57,766 nt of DNA, taken from the NCBI GenBank assembly GCA_964467345.1, contig CAYXPY010000012.1, forward strand, positions 1 through 57,766, written 5' to 3'. Source of the stretch: SM1-50 sp964467345. Its GTDB lineage: Archaea > Thermoplasmatota > E2 > DHVEG-1. Positions within the stretch are counted from its first letter, which is position 1. Each line of letters starts with the position of its first letter. The notes under the pieces were generated by a model that saw only the letters and a list, made by a program, of their open reading frames with translations, had not been told where the DNA came from and did not search any database. Shown in pieces: positions 7,943 to 16,555 of this stretch. Made by a program: the position numbers and the translations under genes.

Positions 7943-9913
7943 CTAATGGTTCATGAAAAAATCGATATCTCGAAGCAGGTCTTTTGATTCTCTCATCTCT
8001 TTAATATATTGGTGGAATCGTGGTGCTCGTTTGTCAAGGATGATTGCGACTCCTCGATCGTCTTCATTGCGAATAAGACGACCAATCGCCTGAAGCATCT
8101 TTCGTGCGGCTGGTGCTTGTGCTGCGTATTCCCAGCCTTTATTGAATTTCTGATCGTAATATTCCTGCAGGCCTCGCTGACGTGCAGTGGGTTTCGGATA
8201 GGGGATGCCGATGATAACAGCTATCTCAAGTTGCTCCGCAGGGAAATCCATTCCCTCGCTGATGCGTCCGCCCATCACAGAGAAAAGCGCTGCACTGTTC
8301 CCATTCCCATCGCCGCAGGATTTGAAATCTGACACCAACTCCATAAGTTGGGATTGCGACATGTTCTGCTCTTCGACATACAGGCAACGGTGTATCTCGG
8401 CAAAGCAGCCGTTGTTTCGAAACATCGACAGGGTGTTATAGCTTGGGAAAAAAACGATCGTGTTTTTGTCGAACCTGTTGCAGATGCCGCTGACGTATCG
8501 CCACATCTGCGGAAGTATTGTTTTATCCTTCATCAGCTCGTCATATCGCGTGGTGACATCCCGCACAAAATAGATTTGGCGATTCTCTGGTGGGAAGGGA
8601 GAGGGATACACAGCAAGTCGCGTCTCCAGAGGAAGACCGAGTGAGTCCCGATATTCATCTAAAGGCTCCAGGGTCCCAGACATATGAATGCTGCAGTGGA
8701 CGTCTCGCAGGACGCTGGTGCCAATGGAGGGGTCAAGGCAATAGGCTTCAACATGCGGGTTTTTCCCCTGGCCACTGTCAACGACGAGTTTTATGTATTG
8801 GTCCATTTCCACTGTTGTCCAGAACCCTAGGAACACACCAAGGCTGTGAAGATAGGACCGGGGGAGCCTTCCATCTTTTTGTTTGTATTCTTGGATTTTC
8901 TCGCCATAGGCGCGAAGGTCTGCGATGATGTCTTTGAGTGTTCGACTGGTGATCTTCAACCGTGAGAGGAGTTCCACATCAAGCTCGTGGGAAGGGATGA
9001 GGGCATCGTTTTTATCAGGGTTGATTTTTCTGATGCCTCCCTCAAGCATGCCATACACATAGGTGTCACGCAGGACGGTTACCACATCGAGGAGTTCTTT
9101 GCAGAACGCACTGACCGAGATGCGCCCATCTGCGAGAGACGGGTTTCCGAACTGTTCTGCCTCCATGAGGCAGCTGGTCAGCATCCAGGTGCTGAGCTCT
9201 GCTGAGAATAATTCTCTAAGATAATCTGGAAGGTTATGTGCCTCGTCGATGATAAGAACCACATCGTCCTCTGCAATCGCAAGCCAGTCGAAGAGTTTGA
9301 TGCGGATTGATTTGTCAAACACATAGACGTACGGCACGACAACGACACATGCATCATGAACAAGGAGTTTATTGACCTCGTAGGGGCAGATTCCTTTCTT
9401 TTCACAGGTTTCGATGAACTCTTCTGCAGTTGGAAGGGTTCTTTGGGCTTGTTCCATGAGGGTTTGAACGTGGTCTTTGTCACCAAGGTAGTTTCTGTAG
9501 TATCGACATCCTTTTTTTTTCTCCGAGACTGCGAGTTTTTTTTGGTGGGAACAGAACCGTGCGAGCTCCTCAGCGTTCCCGTTCTGAACCTCAGGGTCGT
9601 CCCGGGCAAGCAGGCACATGTTTCCTCGTCCTTGCATCCCGACGCCGTAGATGCGAGTGTCGTTTGTTTTCTTTTTTATCGCACGGAGTTCATGGATGAC
9701 CTGTTGTTGTTGGGCATTTGTTCGTGTCGTGTAGATGATCTTTTTGTTGTGTTCCAATGCATAGGCTAGCACTGCTGCAAGGACACAGATGGTTTTGCCT
9801 GACCCGGTCCCTGATTCGAAGATAAACTGTTGTCGTTTGGTCACTGCGTTGGTGATATCCTGTATGATTTCTTTTTGGTTTTTTCGTGGTACGTAAGGAA
9901 ATAACTCCGCCAT
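7943..9913 (-). CDS. XPD/Rad3-family Fe-S DNA helicase
   Basis: An SF2 helicase of about 656 residues, usual for archaeal XPD. Visible motifs are the Q-motif-like PRKNQKEII, Walker A SGTGSGKT, four candidate Fe-S cysteines between motifs Ia and II (GCRYY, TCEKKGICPYE, HDAC), the DEAH box IIDEAHN, and motif VI QAIGRLIRNEDDRG. It unwinds duplex DNA 5' to 3' in repair. The open frame reaches 10015, but the Met at 9913 (MAELFPYVPRK) begins where family homology begins and leaves room for the divergent promoter, so that start is preferred. Confidence 0.92.
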   Translation of the reverse strand: MAELFPYVPRKNQKEIIQDITNAVTKRQQFIFESGTGSGKTICVLAAVLAYALEHNKKIIYTTRTNAQQQQVIHELRAIKKKTNDTRIYGVGMQGRGNMCLLARDDPEVQNGNAEELARFCSHQKKLAVSEKKKGCRYYRNYLGDKDHVQTLMEQAQRTLPTAEEFIETCEKKGICPYEVNKLLVHDACVVVVPYVYVFDKSIRIKLFDWLAIAEDDVVLIIDEAHNLPDYLRELFSAELSTWMLTSCLMEAEQFGNPSLADGRISVSAFCKELLDVVTVLRDTYVYGMLEGGIRKINPDKNDALIPSHELDVELLSRLKITSRTLKDIIADLRAYGEKIQEYKQKDGRLPRSYLHSLGVFLGFWTTVEMDQYIKLVVDSGQGKNPHVEAYCLDPSIGTSVLRDVHCSIHMSGTLEPLDEYRDSLGLPLETRLAVYPSPFPPENRQIYFVRDVTTRYDELMKDKTILPQMWRYVSGICNRFDKNTIVFFPSYNTLSMFRNNGCFAEIHRCLYVEEQNMSQSQLMELVSDFKSCGDGNGNSAALFSVMGGRISEGMDFPAEQLEIAVIIGIPYPKPTARQRGLQEYYDQKFNKGWEYAAQAPAARKMLQAIGRLIRNEDDRGVAIILDKRAPRFHQYIKEMRESKDLLRDIDFFMNH

Positions 9914-9970
9914 CCACCCTGCGAATAGAGTTTGCAGTACATAGAGTTGTTGGAGCGTTGATGCATGAAG

Positions 9971-9979
9971 TTTTATAGG
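9971..9979 (+). promoter_or_regulatory. TATA box of taw2
   Basis: TTTTATAGG lies about 28 bases before the ATG at 10003, the spacing expected for a leaderless archaeal transcript. No Shine-Dalgarno sequence precedes the ATG. Confidence 0.5.
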
Positions 9980-10002
9980 GATACACAATCTATGAAACGA
10001 AG

Positions 10003-10845
10003 ATGCGATCGACACCCTTTGAGAGAATAACTGATCGTTTATCAGCTGATCTTCCAGCAGGATTACTGCAGAAGCTTCCGGAAAAATGGGAAAAGATAGG
10101 TTTTGTGGTGATACTCCGATTACCTGAGGGGTTGCAGCAGTATCAGGAGATGATCGCTAAGGTCTATGCTGAGGTGCTTGGGTGTCGCTCTACGTTACTT
10201 GACCAGGGTGGTATTTCAGGGGTGTACCGGGAGCCACAGGTGGAAGTGATTTTTGGTTCCTCAGACACAGAGACGATTCATCGTGAGAACGGGATTCGCT
10301 ATAAACTTGATCCTCAGAAGATTATGTTCTCATCAGGGAACCTGAAGGAGCGGCAACGAATGTCGACGATCTCACAGACTAATGAAATCGTTGTTGACTT
10401 GTTCGCTGGTATCGGGTATTTTACCCTGCCTCTTGCGGTGCATAGTAAACCAGAGAGGATTTTTGCTTGTGAGATAAACCCGGTTGCGTTTCGTTATCTC
10501 TGTGAGAACGTGGTGTTAAACCATGTCAGTAGCATTGTCGAGCCTTTGCTTGGTGATAATCGACGTGTTGCTCCGAAGGATTGTGCGGATCGGGTGATCC
10601 TTGGGTATCTGCATACTCCGGAGGTGTTCGTGTCGGTCGCGTTGTCCTGTCTGCGTAATCAGACGGGGATGCTTCATTATCATGCACGCGTGCCTGTTGA
10701 GTTAATCCCCCAGCAGCCGCTGGCTCAGATAGAGAATGTTGCGATGCAGTATCATCGATCTGTCGAGTTGGTACATACTGAGCTTGTGAAATCCTATGCT
10801 CCCGGTATTCATCATGTGGTTCTTGATGTGAGGATTGTGCCATGA
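10003..10845 (+). CDS. taw2: tRNA(Phe) wybutosine-pathway aminocarboxypropyltransferase Taw2
   Basis: A 280-residue Trm5/TYW2-superfamily protein. The SAM site reads VVDLFAGIGYFTLPLAV, followed by ACEINPVAFRYLCENV and GDNRRVAP. The position where Trm5 methylases carry N-(L/P)-P has LGYLHTP, the replacement typical of TYW2/Taw2. Taw2 transfers the 3-amino-3-carboxypropyl group of SAM to 4-demethylwyosine at position 37 of tRNA-Phe. It is probably leaderless (TATA at about -28). It overlaps the next gene, also an acp-transferase, by four bases. Confidence 0.88.
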   Translation: MRSTPFERITDRLSADLPAGLLQKLPEKWEKIGFVVILRLPEGLQQYQEMIAKVYAEVLGCRSTLLDQGGISGVYREPQVEVIFGSSDTETIHRENGIRYKLDPQKIMFSSGNLKERQRMSTISQTNEIVVDLFAGIGYFTLPLAVHSKPERIFACEINPVAFRYLCENVVLNHVSSIVEPLLGDNRRVAPKDCADRVILGYLHTPEVFVSVALSCLRNQTGMLHYHARVPVELIPQQPLAQIENVAMQYHRSVELVHTELVKSYAPGIHHVVLDVRIVP

Positions 10846-11357
10846 CGCAGTCGATTACTCTTGTGGTGTATCATGCTAACGAGGATGACCCGAAGAAGTG
10901 TACTGCAAAGAAACTGCATAGGTTCGGGTATGCGGTTCTTCAGAAGAGCAGACGTCGGCTGCCGTCTCATGCGGTGTTATTGAACCCGTTTGCAGAGAAG
11001 AGTCTTTCGCGGGAAGATCTCCCCGTAGCCGAACATTATGGGTTGGTTGCGTTGGATTGTTCCTGGAAGACTGCGGAACAGACGTTCCAGGTGCTTGAGA
11101 CGACGATGGTGTCTCGTGCGCTGCCGTTTGTGGTTGCTGCCAACCCGGTGAATTATGGGAAACCCTATCAATTAAGCACTCTTGAGGCGTTTGCTGCCGC
11201 CTTGTATATTCTCGGTGAGGTTGCGCAGGCTACCGAGATCCTTCGGATTTATACCTGGGGTCATCGGTTCTTGGAGTTGAATCAGGAGCCTTTGGAGGAG
11301 TATCGAGGGGCGCAGACGAGTGCCGAGGTCATACAGATCATGAAAAAATATATATAA
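10842..11357 (+). CDS. tsr3: Small-subunit rRNA aminocarboxypropyltransferase Tsr3 (DUF367)
   Basis: A 171-residue protein matching Tsr3: the N-terminal DDPKKCTAKKLHRFG, the central LDCSWK and ALPFVVAANPVNYGKPYQLSTLEAFAAA split by short linkers, and a C-terminal helix with WGHRFLELN. Tsr3 transfers the acp group from SAM to the hypermodified pseudouridine/uridine in helix 31 of SSU rRNA, next to the decoding site. The ATG overlaps the taw2 stop, so the cell co-expresses its two SAM-dependent acp transferases. The family is small and highly conserved, so the call is firm. Confidence 0.92.
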   Translation: MTQSITLVVYHANEDDPKKCTAKKLHRFGYAVLQKSRRRLPSHAVLLNPFAEKSLSREDLPVAEHYGLVALDCSWKTAEQTFQVLETTMVSRALPFVVAANPVNYGKPYQLSTLEAFAAALYILGEVAQATEILRIYTWGHRFLELNQEPLEEYRGAQTSAEVIQIMKKYI

Positions 11358-11441
11358 AAGGATATTCAAAAAAATATATAAGATGTTTCAGTATATTTAA
11401 GTAACAAAAGGAAATGTCTACAAAAAAAAGAGGAAGATGGT

Positions 11442-12827
11442 ATGAAACAATCACTAGAGACATTCTTCAAACCAAAAAGCATCGCGGTCGTTGGAGCTTC
11501 AAAAAACCCGACAAAAATCGGACATGCCTCATTAAAAAACATCCTCATCTCAGATTATCCCTGTAAACTCTACCCGGTCAACCCAAATGAAGACGAAATC
11601 CTTGGCCTGAAATGTTACAAGAAACTGACAGACATCCCAGGACCCGTCGACCTGGCAATGATTGCAGTACCCGAGCCACGAGTCTTGCAAATCGTCAAAG
11701 ACTGTATCGAAAAAAACATCAAATGGGTCATCATCATCACCTCAGGATTCTCCGAAATCGGTAACCACGAGGCAGAAGAAGCGATACAAAAGCTGATACA
11801 CGGAACAGGAATCAGAATCCTTGGGCCAAACACCATGGGCTACAAAAACGCATCGGACAACCTGGACGTCTCCTTTGTCTTCGGTATGCCCCGAAAAGGA
11901 AACCTCGCACTCATCAGCCAAAGCGGAGCCCTGGGCATGGGGATGATCTACCTTGCAAACAATGAATTCGTCGGACTGTCAAAAATCATCGGGGTGGGAA
12001 ACAAGCTCGACATCGATGACGACGACCTCGTAGACTACTTCAGCGCAGACCCAGAAACAAAAGTCATCGGACTCTATATAGAAGGGATCAGACACGGGAG
12101 AGACTTCATGAACAGCATCAAAGCCTGCGACAAACCCATCCTCGTGGTCAAAGCAGGTAGAAGCGCGGCTGGTGCCCGAGCGACCGCATCCCATACCGGA
12201 TCGATGGCAGGAAGCGATGCGCTCTACAGTGCAGCGATCAAACAAGCAGGTGGGATCCGCTGCCGAGACTTAGTAGAACTCTTCGATATGGCCAGAGCCC
12301 TTGCAGGACAACCCGCAGCACGAGGCAACAGAATAGGGATCATCACCAACGGGGGAGGACTGGGGATCCTTTTGACCGACGCCTGTGAATCAAACGGCCT
12401 GACCGTCCCAAAACTGTCTCAAAAAACCTTTCACGAAATCGAGAAAATCGTCCCAGGTCTCGTCAAACCAAACAACCCTGTTGACCTCGTCGCGGATGCC
12501 GGATTTTACCGATACTGGGCCTCGACCCGCGCGCTGTTGCAAGACGAAAACATTGACGGCATCATCGTCGCATCGGTTCACGCCGGGTACGCACGGCCAC
12601 GGGAATATGCAGGGGCAATCCTCAAGATGATCCATCAGCAGAAACTCCATCATGAGTACGCAAAACCAATCCTCGGCTGCTGGGTCGGAGGAAAAGAATT
12701 CGAAGACCTTGTCTTAGACCTCAAAGCAGTAGGGGTCCCCATCTACCCGTCATCATGGAGGGCAGCACGGGCTATGCTTGCATTATCACTAGAAGGCGAA
12801 CGGCTCAAGCGGGAACAGAAGCTTTAA
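11442..12827 (+). CDS. Acyl-CoA synthetase (ADP-forming), alpha subunit
   Basis: A 461-residue protein. A CoA-binding Rossmann domain (VVGASKNPTKIGH, then LYPVNPNEDEILGLKCY) is followed by succinyl-CoA-ligase-like domains (LISQSGALG). The phosphorylated catalytic His is in TASHTGSMAGSDA. The enzyme converts acyl-CoA, ADP and Pi to free acid, CoA and ATP: the energy-yielding step of acetate or branched-chain acid formation in fermenting archaea. The ATP-grasp beta subunit is neither fused nor adjacent, so it must be encoded elsewhere. It overlaps the convergent zinc-finger gene by four bases. Confidence 0.92.
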   Translation: MKQSLETFFKPKSIAVVGASKNPTKIGHASLKNILISDYPCKLYPVNPNEDEILGLKCYKKLTDIPGPVDLAMIAVPEPRVLQIVKDCIEKNIKWVIIITSGFSEIGNHEAEEAIQKLIHGTGIRILGPNTMGYKNASDNLDVSFVFGMPRKGNLALISQSGALGMGMIYLANNEFVGLSKIIGVGNKLDIDDDDLVDYFSADPETKVIGLYIEGIRHGRDFMNSIKACDKPILVVKAGRSAAGARATASHTGSMAGSDALYSAAIKQAGGIRCRDLVELFDMARALAGQPAARGNRIGIITNGGGLGILLTDACESNGLTVPKLSQKTFHEIEKIVPGLVKPNNPVDLVADAGFYRYWASTRALLQDENIDGIIVASVHAGYARPREYAGAILKMIHQQKLHHEYAKPILGCWVGGKEFEDLVLDLKAVGVPIYPSSWRAARAMLALSLEGERLKREQKL

Positions 12828-13165
12828 TCGACCCAATCAACATCAAGGATCTTCTTCCAGTCTGTCTTCTTATTTTTCCATCGTTCGATCGTATCCTTCG
12901 ACAAGCAATTCTGACACAGACCAACAAGTGTAAAATAACATGAACTGCACACAGAGTTACCACATTTGATACAGACGGATTTCGCTGGATGCACCCGACA
13001 AATCTCGCATTTTCCCTTTGGTTTCTTATCCTTTAAACGCTCCTGGATCGTCTTTGAGATGTCAGCTTGTTCCTCAGCAGACACCCATTGTCTCAACGCC
13101 TTATTCATAGTCACAGTTGTGGTTTTCTGAGACTTCTTTTGTAAAGACGTTTCGTGTTCGTCCAT
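12824..13165 (-). CDS. Small zinc-finger protein of unknown function
   Basis: A 113-residue protein whose central part carries four CxxC knuckles in about 40 residues (CEIC, CIKC, CSSC, CQNC), a cross-brace arrangement reminiscent of B-box or HIT-type fingers. The N-terminal half is Lys/Thr-rich and probably disordered, and the C-terminus is basic with several Trp residues (WKNKKTDWKKILDVDWVD). It could bind protein or RNA; no enzymatic motif is visible. It lies upstream of and codirectional with carS. Confidence 0.65.
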   Translation of the reverse strand: MDEHETSLQKKSQKTTTVTMNKALRQWVSAEEQADISKTIQERLKDKKPKGKCEICRVHPAKSVCIKCGNSVCSSCYFTLVGLCQNCLSKDTIERWKNKKTDWKKILDVDWVD

Positions 13166-13198
13166 ACTCCCACCAAGCCATACAAAAGAAGAATCTCA

Positions 13199-13804
13199 TC
13201 AAACTTTAATATTTTTTGTATGCCTATGCTTTGCCTTCCTGAAAAGAATATTTGCAGTGATATGAATAAAAGGGGTCACGACAAGAAGGATGACGATATG
13301 CCAAAAACCAAGGTTTTCGAAAAACCACTGTTCGGATGTTCCCTGGAGCAGAAAAAGCACTTCGCTTATCAACAAGCTCAACCCAAGTGCCCCAATCAGG
13401 AAGTCAAGTTGATCGAACGGGACCCAGTCCTGACCACGGTCTTTTCCGATACGTCGTTTGAAGAAGCTTTCGATAACGTCCCCAAGCAATGCACCAAAAC
13501 AAAGGGAAAAAAGAATCGGAATCATGAACGGGAATCCTTCAAAGTTCGTCAAACCAAGAAACGCATAGTCACTCCCGGAGAGATACGTTGCACCAACCGC
13601 AAGTCCAAAACCAACAGTCATCCCAAGAAAAGTCCCTGACAACAATCCCCGCCAGGTTTTCCCATCACCAAGGATCCGTCGTCCATCTTTCCAAGATTTC
13701 CCAAAATCAATCGGGGTTCCCCCACCAACAATCACCGCACTTGCATTGGCAACATAAATCGGGATGACTATCCAGAAGGCTTGAAGAATAACGGTGTACT
13801 CCAT
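13199..13804 (-). CDS. carS: CDP-archaeol synthase CarS
   Basis: A 201-residue membrane protein of the CarS (former DUF46) family. The signature is PIYVANASAVIVGGGTPIDFG followed by LGDGKTWRGLLSG, with more membrane helices and a cytoplasmic loop carrying GDVIESFFKRRIGKDRG. It condenses CTP with unsaturated archaetidic acid (2,3-bis-geranylgeranylglycerol phosphate) to CDP-archaeol, the branch point for archaeal polar lipids. This is one of the clearest archaeal markers in the window. It is transcribed away from the HTH gene at 13850-14371 at a distance of 45 bases and may be cotranscribed with it. Confidence 0.95.
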   Translation of the reverse strand: MEYTVILQAFWIVIPIYVANASAVIVGGGTPIDFGKSWKDGRRILGDGKTWRGLLSGTFLGMTVGFGLAVGATYLSGSDYAFLGLTNFEGFPFMIPILFSLCFGALLGDVIESFFKRRIGKDRGQDWVPFDQLDFLIGALGLSLLISEVLFLLQGTSEQWFFENLGFWHIVILLVVTPFIHITANILFRKAKHRHTKNIKV

Positions 13805-13849
13805 TATGAGCGGAATAAGTCAGCAGCTTAAAACGATTGTGAAAAAAAA

Positions 13850-14371
13850 TTATGTGCTCTGAGGCTTCGGTTGGGTCCGAGTGATTTTTAACCCGGTGTA
13901 CTGGAATTTGTTTGATCGTTTTACCAACGCTTTGAGTGCGGTGTTGGAGATACCGAATTTCTCAGAGACCTTGTTTGCGAACGTGCCAGTGTCTCCAATG
14001 AATTCGTAAATGTCTTCTTCGAGTTTCTTGAACTGGAAATCATTTAACGATGAGACATTGAAAATCTCACTGATCTCGTTGACAGGGCAGGAGATGTTGA
14101 TGTTAAACAGCGAATAAAAAGACCGGTACATCTTCTGAGGCTTGCCGTCAATCCCGTCCTCAGGTGTCGTCCATTTCGTTTCAGCAAGTTTCATTTTGTC
14201 AAAGAACTCTAAAGCCTCTTGTCCGTCCTCACCAAATTTATCAAGAATAAGGCTGCATGGGATCCAATCTTTTGAAATCTCCATAAAAACTTCTTTTTTT
14301 GTGGGAGAATCAAATGCCCGTATGATGGAAACCAGATCCGTGGAATCATTAATTACTTTAGTTCGTATCAT
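13850..14371 (-). CDS. Putative winged-helix transcriptional regulator
   Basis: A 173-residue soluble protein. The N-terminal half looks like an ArsR-type winged helix: IIRAFDSPTKKEVFMEISKD, then a second helix around LILDKFGEDGQEALEFFDKM and a wing TKWTTPEDGIDGKPQKMYRS. The C-terminal part is a second helical domain that may be another HTH (VSEKFGISNTALKALVKRS). No ligand-binding cysteines are present. Ten bases before the ATG lies a perfect palindrome overlapping the presumed TATA element, fitting autoregulation. Targets are unknown. Confidence 0.6.
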   Translation of the reverse strand: MIRTKVINDSTDLVSIIRAFDSPTKKEVFMEISKDWIPCSLILDKFGEDGQEALEFFDKMKLAETKWTTPEDGIDGKPQKMYRSFYSLFNINISCPVNEISEIFNVSSLNDFQFKKLEEDIYEFIGDTGTFANKVSEKFGISNTALKALVKRSNKFQYTGLKITRTQPKPQST

Positions 14372-14380
14372 TTGAGGATG

Positions 14381-14397
14381 ACCTATATATAATAGGT
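14381..14397 (-). promoter_or_regulatory. Palindrome overlapping promoter of HTH gene
   Basis: ACCTAT-ATATA-ATAGGT is a perfect 6+5+6 inverted repeat. Its A/T core is the best TATA-like element before the regulator gene that starts at 14371, so it may be an autoregulatory operator. Confidence 0.45.
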
Positions 14398-14560
14398 ACC
14401 CACCAACAGCTTCTCTTATATTTATACTTTTTGTATTTGGATGAAATTATTAAAAATACTCATTAAAATTTTATTTTCTCCTTAAAAATAGAAAATTATT
14501 ATGGTGATACTTATCGATATTTCTAGGAGAAAACTTATATAAAAAGAATTACTTTACAAG

Positions 14561-14632
14561 TGGACTCGTCGGGATTTGAACCCGAGGCCTCCCCCATGCC
14601 AAGGGGGCGATCTTCCGCTGATCTACGAGCCC
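14561..14632 (-). tRNA. tRNA-Ala (anticodon GGC)
   Basis: The reverse complement folds as a full cloverleaf: acceptor GGGCTCG/CGAGTCC with the alanine identity pair G3-U70, anticodon stem CCCCC/GGGGG around loop TTGGCAT (anticodon GGC), T-loop TTCAAAT and discriminator A. CCA is not encoded. TATA-like sequences lie on both sides. Confidence 0.95.
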
Positions 14633-14717
14633 AGAGAACACCCTAGAACCACCATGGGCAAATAAAATTTTTGGATACAAAACTATTAGTAAACAAACCA
14701 CTCTTCACCATCTTCGT

Positions 14718-15332
14718 ATGAAACAACGGCAACTAGAAATCATCCTCCAGCGCATCCCTCGACCAGAAAAGCCTCTTGTCCATCTTGAGCAGTATATGAC
14801 CCCTGCGACGATCGCAGCAGACGTCCTTTTCACCGCCTATTCCTGGGGGGATATCCATGAAAAAACAGTCGTGGATTTAGGATGCGGCACCGGGATCTTC
14901 GCAGTAGGAGCATACCTGATGGGAGCACAACAAGTACAGGGATACGACGTCGACTCTGCGGTCATCTCCCGTGCAAAAGAATACGCCGCCAAGAACAACT
15001 ACCCCATTGAATTTTATATTCAAGACATCACCCAGATTAAGACATCCTGTGACACCGTGCTTATGAACCCTCCGTTCGGGGCGCAGAAAGCAAACCTAAA
15101 GGCGGACAGAAAATTCATAGAAAAAGGTTTTGAGATTGCATCGGTACTCTACTCGTTCCACCTAAAAAAAACTGTCCCTTTTTTTGAAAAAATGATTACC
15201 GCATTAAAAGGAGAAATCACGTTTCAGAAAGACTATGAGTTTCCCATCAAATGGATCTTTGATTTTCATTACAAACAGGTCGTCTCCTACAAGGTCAGCC
15301 TTCTGCGGATTACGACACATCAAACGCCATAG
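14718..15332 (+). CDS. METTL5-like rRNA/N6-adenine methyltransferase
   Basis: A 204-residue SAM-dependent methylase (COG2263). LEQYMTPATIAADVLFTA is the family's N-terminal signature, VVDLGCGTGIFAVGA is the SAM loop, GYDVD binds the ribose, and MNPPFGAQ is the NPPF catalytic motif of N6-adenine methyltransferases. The eukaryotic member METTL5 forms m6A1832 in 18S rRNA with TRMT112. Archaeal members are thought to act on the equivalent rRNA site. A Trm112-like protein, the possible partner, is encoded at 7762 in this window. Confidence 0.87.
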   Translation: MKQRQLEIILQRIPRPEKPLVHLEQYMTPATIAADVLFTAYSWGDIHEKTVVDLGCGTGIFAVGAYLMGAQQVQGYDVDSAVISRAKEYAAKNNYPIEFYIQDITQIKTSCDTVLMNPPFGAQKANLKADRKFIEKGFEIASVLYSFHLKKTVPFFEKMITALKGEITFQKDYEFPIKWIFDFHYKQVVSYKVSLLRITTHQTP

Positions 15333-15410
15333 AACACGCCTGTTACTCCCACCACAATCCTAATAAAAGAAAACAAGGTTCACATCGTAGAAACAACAGG
15401 CTGTAGAAGC

Positions 15411-15926
15411 ATGTCCCAAGGAAGAAACAAAGACCAAAGAATCGGTGTATTCGTTGATGTCCAAAACATGTATTATTCTGCAAAAAACCTCTACAACAAG
15501 AAAGTCAACTTCAAAACACTATTGAAGGAAGCGATGGCGGATCGGCAACTCGTTCGTGCTATCTCATACGTCATTAAAGCTGACGTCAAAGATGAACAAA
15601 CATTCTACAGCGTTCTTGAGGAAATTGGTTTCGAAGTACGGTCGAAGGATTTACAGGTTTTCTATGGTGGTGCAAAGAAAGGTGACTGGGATGTCGGAAT
15701 CGCCATGGATGTCATGCGTCTTGCTCCAAAGCTTGATACAATCATCCTTATCAGTGGAGATGGTGATTTCTCCGATCTCCTTGAACATGCAAAAAGCCTT
15801 GGATGCAGAACAGAGGTCATGGCGTTTGGACGGACCACCTCCCATAAACTCATAGAGGTTGCTGATCTGTTCATCGATCTTGACAAGAACAACAAATACC
15901 TGCTTTCACAGAAAAACAAAAACTAG
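15411..15926 (+). CDS. NYN/LabA-like PIN-fold domain protein
   Basis: A 171-residue protein of the NYN (LabA/DUF88) family, a PIN-like metal-dependent nuclease fold. The first acidic site is in IGVFVDVQNMYYSAK (V-D-x-x-N), the second in KKGDWDVGIAMDVM and the third in LISGDGDFSDLLEHAK, followed by SHKLIEVADLFIDL. All predicted acidic metal ligands are present, so it should be active on RNA. It stands alone between the METTL5-like gene and the ribosomal block. The substrate is unknown. Confidence 0.83.
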   Translation: MSQGRNKDQRIGVFVDVQNMYYSAKNLYNKKVNFKTLLKEAMADRQLVRAISYVIKADVKDEQTFYSVLEEIGFEVRSKDLQVFYGGAKKGDWDVGIAMDVMRLAPKLDTIILISGDGDFSDLLEHAKSLGCRTEVMAFGRTTSHKLIEVADLFIDLDKNNKYLLSQKNKN

Positions 15927-16142
15927 AATGCTTTAAAAACTCTTTCACTATTGCCCCCTAACACAAAAGGAAAATAATCAACAGTATCGCACATGAATAA
16001 GAACCGGATGTTACACAGGGAGACAGACGAAAAACGACAGAAACAAAGGCCGGTCCTCCCTTTGAACCACATCCGAAAAGATAATAATATAGTACTTTAT
16101 GTGCTTTCGACTTAAAAAATACAAAGAAGAAATTGGAACGTG

Positions 16143-16544
16143 ATGAATGTGGCACGAACAAAGACGAAGAAATTCAGAGGATCCATGACCCATGGAAAAG
16201 GAAAGAAAGGTGGGCGAGGCTCAGGGTTACGTGGTGGCAGAGGAAACGCTGGACTGCATAAACATAAGTTTTCATATATGCTGAAATACATGCCTGATCA
16301 TTTCGGTGTTCATGGGTTCAAACGAGACCCAAGTCTCCTTAAGGATGACCGAATCATCAACGTTGGTCAGTTAGATGAAAAGTTCCACGGAAAGAAGGAA
16401 ATCGACCTTACAAAAGAAGGATATGATAAACTCCTTGGTGGAGGAATCGTTGAACACGGATATAAAATCACTGTGAAATCTGCCTCTCAGAAAGCAATCG
16501 ATAAGATAGCGGAGCACGGTGGCGAAGTAAAAATAGAAGAATAA
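16143..16544 (+). CDS. 50S ribosomal protein L15 (uL15)
   Basis: A 133-residue uL15. The N-terminus is the Gly/Arg/Lys-rich tail that penetrates the 23S core (GKGKKGGRGSGLRGGRGNAG), then a globular domain with INVGQLDEKF and a C-terminal KITVKSASQKAIDKIAEHGG segment. The ATG at 16143 is preferred over the adjacent GTG at 16140. In archaea this gene usually ends the ribosomal spc operon just before secY, as here, but the upstream spc genes are absent and 214 apparently non-coding bases precede it. Confidence 0.95.
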   Translation: MNVARTKTKKFRGSMTHGKGKKGGRGSGLRGGRGNAGLHKHKFSYMLKYMPDHFGVHGFKRDPSLLKDDRIINVGQLDEKFHGKKEIDLTKEGYDKLLGGGIVEHGYKITVKSASQKAIDKIAEHGGEVKIEE

Positions 16545-16555
16545 GGGTTTTGACC

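Noticed and set aside
9914..10015. Upstream extension of the XPD-like helicase
   Set aside because: It overlaps the start of taw2 and its TATA box, and the added residues precede the conserved helicase N-terminus.
15993..16115. 40-codon basic open frame before uL15
   Set aside because: It has no ribosome-binding site, recognisable motif or promoter at the right spacing; 15927-16142 is best treated as leader or non-coding.
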